From NCBI GenBank assembly GCA_913056125.1, contig CAJXNC010000005.1, forward strand, positions 62,001 through 126,000: a DNA stretch of 64,000 bases, in the 5' to 3' direction. The notes beneath the pieces were generated by a model that searched no databases, was not told where the DNA came from, and was given only the letters and a program-made list of their open reading frames with translations. Positions 35,122 to 43,130 of this stretch are shown here, in pieces. Numbering within the stretch: position 1 is the stretch's first letter; each line of letters opens with the position of its first letter. Position numbers and translations under genes: made by a program. This DNA is from an uncultured Altererythrobacter sp. (GTDB lineage: Bacteria; Pseudomonadota; Alphaproteobacteria; Sphingomonadales; Sphingomonadaceae).

Positions 35122-36282
35122 ATGGCCTTGGACCTCAGCAAAGTCACCGCGCGTGGGAAGCTTAAGGTGCAGCGGGAGCCACATTGGCAAAGGCTTAGAG
35201 CCGGGTGCTTTCTCGGCTTTCGCCAATCAAAACGTGGAGGCAAGGGAACGTGGATCGCTCGCGCCTATGACGAAGATAATCGCAAGTATCGAGTGAAGTC
35301 CCTCGGTGATTTCGGAACGCTCACCGGTAACGAAATGTTTGCAGCCGCCAAAAAGGAAGCGGAGGCGTTTGCGGAGCTTATTGAAGCTGGTGGCGAGTTT
35401 CGGGCAAAGGTCGAAACTGTAGGTGATGCCTGCCGCGAGTATGCCAAGTCTCGGCCAGACGCGGAGTCCCGTTTCCGACGCTATGTCTACAATGACGCTA
35501 TCGCCAAGGTGAAGTTAGAGAAGTTGCGCCGACGCCACGTCAAGGAATGGCGCCAGCGGCTTGAGGCGAAACCCGCATTGGTAAGTCGGCGCAAGCAAGG
35601 GCCGAAGATTTATCGCGAGCGAGCACCTTCAACCATAAATCGAGATATGGTGGTGTTGCGCGCTGCACTAGCCAAGGTGCTCAGCGCTGGAATGCCCAAC
35701 ACCGAGGCGGCATGGCAAGAGCCGCTGAAAACCATCCCAAATGCCAACGGCCGGCGAACACTCTACCTTGATCGCAATCAGCGCAGGAAATTGCTGGAGA
35801 AAATCGATGGTGAGGCCGCGCCGTTCGTCCGCGCGCTGTGCCTGCTACCGCTTCGCCCAGGCGCGCTTGCCAGCCTTGCCGTCGGAGATTTCGAGAAGCG
35901 CACGTCTGAGCTTACAATCGGAAAGGATAAGTCAGGCAAACCTCGACGCATCCAGCTACCTCAAGAAGCCGCAAAGCTGCTTGCCGACCAAGCCAAGAAT
36001 AAGCTTCCCAGCGCACCATTGTTCATGCGCGCCAATGGTATGCCTTGGGACAAGAATAGCTGGAAAACCCCAATAGCCACCGCAGTGGCAGCGGCTGATC
36101 TGCCAGGGACGGCTACGGCATACACATTGCGCCACAGCACGATAACTGACCTAGTAAGTGCAGGCCTGCCATTGCTCACAATTGCCCAAATCTCAGGGAC
36201 AAGCGCGGAGATGATTGAACGTCATTACGGACACTTGGCCAGCGACGCGGCGGTAAAAGCGCTCGGTGAATTGGCGCTATAG
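35122..36282 (+). CDS. Tyrosine-type recombinase/integrase
   Basis: 386 residues from the ATG at 35122, preceded by AAAGGA; the frame is open further upstream only because it runs through the tRNA repeat. The catalytic domain has the first Arg in LLPLRPGALASL, TLRHSTITDL with Arg near 337, and the nucleophile Tyr near 369 in ERHYGHLASD. The usual histidine after box II is replaced by Thr in ISGTSAEMIE, as in many tRNA-targeting sphingomonad integrases. It lies 122 bases inside attL and catalyses integration and excision of the element. Confidence 0.93.
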   Translation: MALDLSKVTARGKLKVQREPHWQRLRAGCFLGFRQSKRGGKGTWIARAYDEDNRKYRVKSLGDFGTLTGNEMFAAAKKEAEAFAELIEAGGEFRAKVETVGDACREYAKSRPDAESRFRRYVYNDAIAKVKLEKLRRRHVKEWRQRLEAKPALVSRRKQGPKIYRERAPSTINRDMVVLRAALAKVLSAGMPNTEAAWQEPLKTIPNANGRRTLYLDRNQRRKLLEKIDGEAAPFVRALCLLPLRPGALASLAVGDFEKRTSELTIGKDKSGKPRRIQLPQEAAKLLADQAKNKLPSAPLFMRANGMPWDKNSWKTPIATAVAAADLPGTATAYTLRHSTITDLVSAGLPLLTIAQISGTSAEMIERHYGHLASDAAVKALGELAL

Positions 36283-36325
36283 TCACAACCGCCATGCTCG
36301 CGTTCACTAACCACCGTCTCAACCA

Positions 36326-37273
36326 GTGACCCTAGTCCTGTCATTCGCCTGTCACGGCATCGCCGTCCAAGTCGCTGATCGATTGGTCTCGCAGCAGCGA
36401 GGCCGGGAAATCAGCCCGCTCGACCAAATTGCCAATAAGCTCCTGATTTACCGTGCGCGGGACGCCATCGTATCTATAGGATACGCTGGGCAGGCCTTCA
36501 TTAAGGATATTCCGACAGACGAATGGATCGCCCAACTCCTTTCGGGCGAACCAAATGTTCGCGGGCCGGACGATCGGGGCGGTGTGCGCATGGGCCGCAC
36601 CCCAAACAATTGGGACATTGGCAAGGCTGTTAGGGCCATCAGAGAGCAACTCCCCCCGTGCATCGCTGCTGGGCAAATCATTCTTGTCTCGGTGGTCGGC
36701 CACCAATTCGACAGCCGGGGGATGGTTCGACCCTTGCTTTATGAATTGGCGTTGCGGCGGGACCAAGTCGATAACTTCTATCAGTCCCCGCGCCACTGGC
36801 GAGCGGGGGCAGGGTGCATTAGCTCCATTGGTATTGAAATTGGCGACCAAGAACGCGAACGCATCTTGACCCACTTGCGTGACGCGACGCCGCAGTTGAC
36901 CCATGACGAGATTGCGGAGTTCCTGACCGCGACCATACGCAAACATGAGCAGCCAGGCGTCGGGCCACACACGTCCGCCGTAATCATTCCCCTTCCCGGC
37001 TCTGCACCCGTCAGGTCAAAATTCTTCGCCAACACCCCGCATCACATCCTAATTCGATCCTCCCAAACGGATCTTAGATTGGAAACTGGCTATTCGCCTT
37101 GGGTGATCGCCCCGGGTCTCATCAAGCCGCCGACAGCAGATGTTGGTGGGATGAACTTCAATGCAGGCGGCATCGAGATCGCATGTGAAGGCGGTCGCCC
37201 GCCAACACGCGGCATATTAGGGGCTATGGGTTCCGTCGATCGGTTTAAGCTGCCGTCGCATTTGCGCCGTTGA
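36326..37273 (+). CDS. Proteasome/HslV-fold Ntn-hydrolase
   Basis: 315 residues from a GTG. After removal of Met the protein starts with Thr, as in HslV. With that Thr as 1, an Asp is at 17 (VADR, matching VAxDxR of proteasome beta subunits), a Lys at 37 in ANKLLIY (matching the NKV strand with Lys33), and SIGYAGQA matches the GxAG(G) oxyanion-region glycines near 47. Around 100 extra C-terminal residues follow the core fold. No ATPase partner (HslU-like) is adjacent. It is 43 bases after the integrase and converges, 26 bases apart, on the nuclease operon. Peptidase activity is inferred, not shown. Confidence 0.68.
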   Translation: MTLVLSFACHGIAVQVADRLVSQQRGREISPLDQIANKLLIYRARDAIVSIGYAGQAFIKDIPTDEWIAQLLSGEPNVRGPDDRGGVRMGRTPNNWDIGKAVRAIREQLPPCIAAGQIILVSVVGHQFDSRGMVRPLLYELALRRDQVDNFYQSPRHWRAGAGCISSIGIEIGDQERERILTHLRDATPQLTHDEIAEFLTATIRKHEQPGVGPHTSAVIIPLPGSAPVRSKFFANTPHHILIRSSQTDLRLETGYSPWVIAPGLIKPPTADVGGMNFNAGGIEIACEGGRPPTRGILGAMGSVDRFKLPSHLRR

Positions 37274-37299
37274 TTAGAACGACCGGCGAAGCTGACCCT

Positions 37300-38187
37300 T
37301 TAGCGCGCCGTTTGCGCCTGGACGATTTTGCATTCAACCCAGCATGCCAGATCCCCCCATATCGGCGAGGGATCGACTTGATCGGCCAGGGCTATGATCT
37401 CTTGATACGAAATGCATCTAGGCGGCAAAGCCGCTCTTGCAAATGGCGGAAGCCAGCCCAGATCGCGGGCTTTGTTTTCGGTCGGAAAGCCGCCGCCGGC
37501 TGCATAGGCGATAACGCAGCGAGCGGCCTTTCCGTGCAGCCGACCTAGTTCGTGGGCCAGTGCCATATTCCGCATCCACTGGAATGCCTCTCCCTTGAAT
37601 GGACAGGGACTGTAGACAGCGTTTGGCTCCAAGCTAAACAGTGATGGGATCACCTCCCAGTATCGAATCCCCTTGCCGGAAAGAGCACAACTCGCTTCTA
37701 CCATGGTGCGGGGGTTGGTCTGCTGAACATAGTCCCCGTTGCATTGACGCTGCCCTGCCCCCGGACCGGAGGCGATTTTGCGCGTCTGGCTGCAAGCACC
37801 GCCGGGTTCGGTAAACTTGCACTCAATCACCATGATGGCGTGCGCCCCGATGGCAATCGCGTCAACCTGCGTCTGGCGGGGTTCGCATAGGTGATTCTGG
37901 GGATCCATCCATTCCAGTTCAAGCGTCCACGGACCACCTGGAGGCAGATCGGCCTCGGCGGCGAGAGCATCTAGCACAGTGTCGCGCCGACTATTGGCCA
38001 TTGCTCGGACTGTCCCGAAAACATCGATGGCTAAAGCTTGTGATGAATTGGACTTGTCCGCTTGGACCTCGTTTCGCTTGTCACGGTGCCAAGGGAATAT
38101 CTGCCAATCCTCTATTGCCGCATATGATGCCTCAAATAGATTGTTCCGCAAGCTGGCGAGTTTCTCGGAGGAGATAGGTGACCCCAT
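37300..38187 (-). CDS. PD-(D/E)xK nuclease-like protein
   Basis: 295 residues from the ATG at 38187, one base after the HNH gene's stop; a GTG at 38211 would overlap that gene by 23 bases. TQVDAIAIGAHAIMVIECKF gives Asp109 and Glu122-x-Lys124, the D...ExK metal-binding arrangement of restriction-type endonucleases, on two predicted beta strands. Several Cys follow but no zinc knuckle is clear. It is the last gene of the SIR2 - HNH - nuclease operon. Likely cleaves DNA; sequence specificity unknown. Confidence 0.68.
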   Translation of the reverse strand: MGSPISSEKLASLRNNLFEASYAAIEDWQIFPWHRDKRNEVQADKSNSSQALAIDVFGTVRAMANSRRDTVLDALAAEADLPPGGPWTLELEWMDPQNHLCEPRQTQVDAIAIGAHAIMVIECKFTEPGGACSQTRKIASGPGAGQRQCNGDYVQQTNPRTMVEASCALSGKGIRYWEVIPSLFSLEPNAVYSPCPFKGEAFQWMRNMALAHELGRLHGKAARCVIAYAAGGGFPTENKARDLGWLPPFARAALPPRCISYQEIIALADQVDPSPIWGDLACWVECKIVQAQTAR

Positions 38188-38188
38188 G

Positions 38189-39181
38189 TCAGCCAGCCCT
38201 GTGGTGATCACGCAAACGATTGAGCAGCCTTCGGACCAATTCGTCAGGATCTGCCCTCTTCCAGCGATTCATAAACCGGCAAACGATTTGCACGTTTTCT
38301 GGCGCATAATTCCCGTTGCTATCGATACGGTCGAGCGAAGCCAGCATTTCAGGATCGTCGCATTCCGCATCGTAGCCCAGTGGAAGGCCGGTTAGTGCGC
38401 AGAGATCTTCCTGTTCGCCCATTAGCCTGCGTAACAGTGCCTCGCAGTCGGTGAGGCCGAGCGTAGTGTTCTTCTCCTTGACCTTGCTCTCGACTGTCTG
38501 TCCGTTAGATTGAGAAACGGTCGCAAGCATGGTCCGCGCCATACGTGCGGCTGCGATCTCCTTCGGCGAGAACACCTTCCCAACCCGTTTCTTTGAGGAA
38601 GCCTCTTTCTCTTTGAACAATGGGAGGCCGTGCCATTTGTCCAACGGTTGCCCTGCTACAAGAGCGCGCGCGTAGTCGGAATAGCCCCTGTCATTCTGGA
38701 CCGACTGGAATGTCGCTTCGGTCGAAAGAAAATCACGCGCCTTGGGATGAAGTGCTTCCCACAATAATGGGCGCCCCTCCGCGTCACGGTCGGACCACGG
38801 CCGGCAGTCCTTTTCCAGAACCCAAATTTCGGGGCCGTCCCGACCCGGATTATTAGACTCGATAAGCGATTCCGACAGGTCCCCTCGGCTTGAAGTCGTC
38901 CACCAGAGCGATGGCCCTTGCCGGGAAATCCAGATGTCACCCTCGCTATCCCTGAGTTCATCGATCAAGTTAAACCAACGTCCCGCCGTCTGCTTAGTTG
39001 GCCTTTCGCCACGCGCTGTTGTGGCGCGGTCAAGGGCCGTGGCGATGTAACCTTCTCGGTCGCCGCTTTGCCAGAACGGGTGCAAATCTACGTTATCGTA
39101 AGTCAGGATTGTGCTGTTGGCCTTTGCCCGAGGCCAAAGCGCGTTAGCCTCTCCCATATTGGCAATATAGACTTTGCTCAT
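38189..39181 (-). CDS. HNH endonuclease with unknown N-terminal domain
   Basis: 330 residues from the ATG at 39181, 31 bases after the SIR2 stop; an earlier in-frame start at 39274 would overlap the SIR2 gene and add a CGKC. The C-terminal third holds a treble-clef HNH variant: CALTGLPL (Cys261), SLDRIDSNGNYAPENVQIVC with Asp284 in place of the first His, Asn296, Cys301 and MNRWK. The N-terminal 250 residues (YIANMGEANALWPR, WISRQGPSLWWTT) match nothing I know and could sense modified or foreign DNA. Second gene of the operon. Confidence 0.72.
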   Translation of the reverse strand: MSKVYIANMGEANALWPRAKANSTILTYDNVDLHPFWQSGDREGYIATALDRATTARGERPTKQTAGRWFNLIDELRDSEGDIWISRQGPSLWWTTSSRGDLSESLIESNNPGRDGPEIWVLEKDCRPWSDRDAEGRPLLWEALHPKARDFLSTEATFQSVQNDRGYSDYARALVAGQPLDKWHGLPLFKEKEASSKKRVGKVFSPKEIAAARMARTMLATVSQSNGQTVESKVKEKNTTLGLTDCEALLRRLMGEQEDLCALTGLPLGYDAECDDPEMLASLDRIDSNGNYAPENVQIVCRFMNRWKRADPDELVRRLLNRLRDHHRAG

Positions 39182-39212
39182 ATCGAAGACGCCCCCAGCT
39201 TGGATGTTTACT

Positions 39213-42200
39213 TCAATCGGCCCTGCACATTTGCCGCAATCTCCAAAATGCTGGCTCTGCTGCAAGATTGGCATCAGCCGATAGAATGCGATCCAACGTT
39301 TCCGCTAGGTCGCGAGGAGGCGGTGCGGAACGATCCAAGATCGAACTAAGCAACATGAGACATGCTTGGGGATGAAGTTCCAGATGGTTCTCGTCACCAT
39401 CAAGTCCCAGTCCGAAGGAAAGTTCATATCGCTGAATTGGGCAAACCAAGTCGAGGACAAGGACAACCGCACGTTCAAATGCTCCGCCGGTCAGTCCCGG
39501 AAGGTGAGCTAGATTCTCAGATACCTCGTGCGTCCTGGCCGATACGTCATTGGGCCAATAGTCGAGCAGGAATGGTGCCACCACGTTATCCCAGTATCTC
39601 TCGCGGTCCTGAGCCGTACTCTTCTGTCGCAGGAGAGATGTGAGTTCCCACGCCATTCTAGCAAGCACGCTATTTGGCATTCGTGTCAGAGCCCGCCGGC
39701 ATTCAACGCTTGTCAGGTCGAAGCCGCCAACACCTTCAATGATCGCAAGCGCAGCGCCGACTAGAGCCCCAGAAAGCTGCTCTCTGGTTGCCTCCTCCGT
39801 GCGGTCATGTTCGAGGGCATGAAGGATTGCGCCCCTAAGTAAATTGAACATCTCGGAATACTGCGGAGCCACAGAACGCGCGATGACGCTCATCAATTCC
39901 ACCGCCTCGTCATTTTCCTCGACTAGCTCTGGCAGAAGATTGGCATCCACCCACTCGGGCGCGATCGTCCGAAGAAACGCGAATTGCTGTAATAGCGCGC
40001 CCCGAGCTATAAGTCCGGCTCTCCCCGGCATGTTTGCTAGTAAGTCGAAGCGTTCCTTAAGGCTGTCTGCTATTCCATTGCCAGGAGGCAGTCGCATCTC
40101 GTCGAGCATGGAAACAAGGCTGTCTGATATGATGCCTATCGGGTGCGAAAAAACCAATTCGGCTAACGGGCGCTCATAGTCACCGTCATCGAGCGCAAGC
40201 GCACCAGCCGCCAGTTGATCCCAAAGCCTCAGAATCTTCGGGAAGGTCGGGCCTGCGGTAGTGCTGGCATTTTGCTCGATGATACTCGCAAGCTGATAGG
40301 CAACTGGCGAGAGCCCTTCGTTCGGAACTTCCGAGATGACGTCAAGTATCTCGGAGAGCGGTGGGAGATCTTCGGGAAGCTCCTCTGTTCCTCTTGCTCC
40401 ATAGAGTCCCAACAAGGGTTGCCAGCGACCCGATGGAAACGCGCCATTCTCGTGCGCGCTGTAAAGGGCTGAAAATGCGCGTCTTGGTTCATTGCGAGCG
40501 AATACAGTCCAGAGGTCGGCCTGTTCGATACGGTTTGAACTCTCAAATGCTTCAGCACTTTCAAGAAGTTCGTCATCGCTGACCTGATCCAAAACTCGAA
40601 TGTCAGCAGAATAGCCCGATCCAGACCAACTCGGGCTGTAGAGATGGGCAAAGATTGGCATCTCGCGAGGGAGATCAGGATATGATCGATATAGTCTAGC
40701 TAGGCGATTTGCCGTAGGGCGCGACAATCGGCCACCGGCACTTCGGATGCGAGCCAGTTCACGGGCTGTATAAAGCGCCCGCGCGTATGAGCGATTTCCC
40801 CTTTGAGCGATCCGATTGATCACGTCGGGAAGCATTCCGGCGAGGATGGCCCTTTCAATCTTTCGTCGTGTCGCAGGAACCAGCCTATTCCATCGTCGGC
40901 AATAGTATCGGACTAACTCCGAACAATTGTCGGATTGCCAATATCTCTGACGCGTCGTGCCTCGCAGATACCTCTCAATTCGTCGGTCGGTCTCGCGATC
41001 TCCTTCAATAGCAGCCCAAGCAGCAAGGCGTTTGAATATCATCGGTTCACGATCACACCACGCTGCGGCGATGTTGCTCGCGCGCGCGACATCTCGACTA
41101 AAGATTCTCCTCCATAGGCCCGTCATCATTCGGACAAGCGGTGCAAACCTGTCATTGTTCGCGTCGGGCTGATTGAGACGCCAGGCACCTCTATGTCGAT
41201 CATTGGTATCGACAAGTCCCTCTCCCTCCTCAGGAGCATGAACTAGGGCCAAATCATAAGACATCAGATCGCCGTCGGGCTGGAGTATACCCGCGTCGTT
41301 TCCAAGCTCGATAGCCTCGCTCAGAGCGCGATCAAGAGCGAGCAATAGGCGCTCTTCGCCACGAAGATCCTCAGGCCACCGCTCTAAGAGGCGCCGCCAA
41401 TCTCTCTCATTCGCGCGGAAATGAAAATGCGCCAAGTCGTGGATGTTTGTTGGCTCGCGTTCCGACTCATCATCCTCGCGCCACCGAAACTTTTGATCAA
41501 CTCGCAAGCGTGGTTCTAACAACTCAACAATATCACGAATGCGATTGGCCGTTATCTCTGGTCCTCCGCGAATGCGTCCAAATCGGTTAGGCGGATGGCG
41601 AAGGTTGGCTTGAATGAATAGCGTCCAATACTGACGATAGAGATCAGGAAGGGGATCGTGGTGTGAACGCAACAAAGCATCCACCGCGCGAGCGATCTCA
41701 ATCTTTGTCGAATCGTTCGCCCCAGCCGCATATTCGGCTGCTTCTCGGTCAGCCAGCCGATTTCTAAACCACGAGACGAAGGTCCAAGTCTCGTCCCGCT
41801 CGACTGGTAGCAGTTCGTCGAGCCACCGAGGGTCTTGGGTTTGTTCGGCTGCCACGCCAACGCTTGCGACTTCTTTGGTCAAATACACGAAGCTCAAACG
41901 TTGTTCGGTGGTCGTTTCGTTCGGACTTGCCGAAGCAATCGCAGACAGACGTTCCGTTGCCCATTCTAATGGCTGGCGCGCAAACTGTGCCCAACCATCG
42001 AGGGTGCGATACAGCGCGCTGTGGTCGTGTTCTGGCGCGGGATAAACCAGGGGCCGCACCCCTTTTCCGCGCCAGGCTTCTCGTAGAGACCCGGCGTCGT
42101 TGTCCGTGTCACCTACAAGAGCGAATGCCGGTCTTAAGTCAGGGAAGTTTAGTCGGCCCTCTTCGGTGGCCTCCAACATGTATCGCATTGGGGGGTCGTC

Positions 42201-42896
42201 CGCAGAGTATCCCACCAAGACGAGAGTATATCTCCGCAGAAGGTCATAAACGAAGCGAGAGGCCCATCCCGCCCGCATGTAGGCCTCACCAAAGTTCGCC
42301 GACGTGAGGACGAGGTCGGTTCCCTCTAGCCCATTGTATCGATCCGCGATTCTACCATGGAGATGAAGTACGCCGGAAAAGTCATGTGACCCTACTGCGG
42401 GCATCGCGGGACCAGCCGAACTGACAATTCGTTGCCGGGTTCGTCGTCGCCACGCCCTCTCAAACAGAGTATCGAAGTTGGTGGTGACAATTCTGGGACG
42501 ACCATCATTGCCCCGCGCTAAATCGAGTAGATCTGCATGGGCGGTGAGGCGCGTCCTGCTTGTCGGCCTGAGCAATTCCGCGACAGCATCACGGACTGCG
42601 TTGTGTGGTTGCCGCCAGTCTGTGCCGCGGTAAACGACACGCTGTTCCAAGAGACCAATTAGTCGGTCATATTGCTTTTCATCTCGCGCTGCAATTTCCG
42701 CGCGTGATGCCAAGCTTTCCGGCGTTCCTGGAAGGGCTTGCCCCAACCGAGCATATATCTGATCGGCCAGTTCGCCGAATAGAGGAAGCCTTGCAGCTTT
42801 GGATATGCCAGCGCCAACGACAAATAGCACGTCCCCGGCTCGATGAGCACGTAGAAGCTGGATTGGGATTTCCGGTCCATCCGGGTCAAATAGCAT
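39213..42896 (-). CDS. SIR2-domain protein, probable NAD-consuming defence effector
   Basis: 1,227 residues. The N-terminal 290 form a SIR2 fold: VVGAGIS (26-32), TTNFDTLFE with Asn140, LHLHGR with His180, and LVGYSADDPPMRYML (227-241). The Asn and His are the NADase catalytic pair in defence sirtuins. The remaining ~930 residues have no named domain; predicted repeated helices look like the large sensor/oligomerisation part of DSR1/DSR2-type proteins. It starts the minus-strand operon with the HNH and PD-(D/E)xK genes. Expected action: NAD depletion on phage recognition, stopping infected cells. Lower GC than flanking genes. Confidence 0.82.
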   Translation of the reverse strand: MLFDPDGPEIPIQLLRAHRAGDVLFVVGAGISKAARLPLFGELADQIYARLGQALPGTPESLASRAEIAARDEKQYDRLIGLLEQRVVYRGTDWRQPHNAVRDAVAELLRPTSRTRLTAHADLLDLARGNDGRPRIVTTNFDTLFERAWRRRTRQRIVSSAGPAMPAVGSHDFSGVLHLHGRIADRYNGLEGTDLVLTSANFGEAYMRAGWASRFVYDLLRRYTLVLVGYSADDPPMRYMLEATEEGRLNFPDLRPAFALVGDTDNDAGSLREAWRGKGVRPLVYPAPEHDHSALYRTLDGWAQFARQPLEWATERLSAIASASPNETTTEQRLSFVYLTKEVASVGVAAEQTQDPRWLDELLPVERDETWTFVSWFRNRLADREAAEYAAGANDSTKIEIARAVDALLRSHHDPLPDLYRQYWTLFIQANLRHPPNRFGRIRGGPEITANRIRDIVELLEPRLRVDQKFRWREDDESEREPTNIHDLAHFHFRANERDWRRLLERWPEDLRGEERLLLALDRALSEAIELGNDAGILQPDGDLMSYDLALVHAPEEGEGLVDTNDRHRGAWRLNQPDANNDRFAPLVRMMTGLWRRIFSRDVARASNIAAAWCDREPMIFKRLAAWAAIEGDRETDRRIERYLRGTTRQRYWQSDNCSELVRYYCRRWNRLVPATRRKIERAILAGMLPDVINRIAQRGNRSYARALYTARELARIRSAGGRLSRPTANRLARLYRSYPDLPREMPIFAHLYSPSWSGSGYSADIRVLDQVSDDELLESAEAFESSNRIEQADLWTVFARNEPRRAFSALYSAHENGAFPSGRWQPLLGLYGARGTEELPEDLPPLSEILDVISEVPNEGLSPVAYQLASIIEQNASTTAGPTFPKILRLWDQLAAGALALDDGDYERPLAELVFSHPIGIISDSLVSMLDEMRLPPGNGIADSLKERFDLLANMPGRAGLIARGALLQQFAFLRTIAPEWVDANLLPELVEENDEAVELMSVIARSVAPQYSEMFNLLRGAILHALEHDRTEEATREQLSGALVGAALAIIEGVGGFDLTSVECRRALTRMPNSVLARMAWELTSLLRQKSTAQDRERYWDNVVAPFLLDYWPNDVSARTHEVSENLAHLPGLTGGAFERAVVLVLDLVCPIQRYELSFGLGLDGDENHLELHPQACLMLLSSILDRSAPPPRDLAETLDRILSADANLAAEPAFWRLRQMCRAD

Positions 42897-43001
42897 CAGG
42901 TGCCTATAACTTGCCCCACGAGTAATGAGAACTCGACAAGCAACTTCTGTAGAGTTTCTCTCGGCGCAACGACTTGATTTCTTTTAACATGCCCAACTCC
43001 T

Positions 43002-43022
43002 CGCGCGCGCGTGCGCGCGCGT
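43002..43022. repeat. Alternating CG tract in divergent promoter region
   Basis: About 21 bases of alternating CG, interrupted once by GTG, between the divergent SIR2 and HEPN-like genes. Such runs can form Z-DNA or be regulatory. The 234-base intergenic region (42897-43130) must hold both promoters; a clear ribosome binding site for either gene is not evident. Confidence 0.5.
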
Positions 43023-43130
43023 GACTGTAGCTCATGGAGATCAATCACGCCGACAATCGCGGTTGTCGATAGATGGTTTAAGTGGATTGCTGTTCGAGTT
43101 ACGGTCGAGGATCACCCTCTCAACAAAGCC

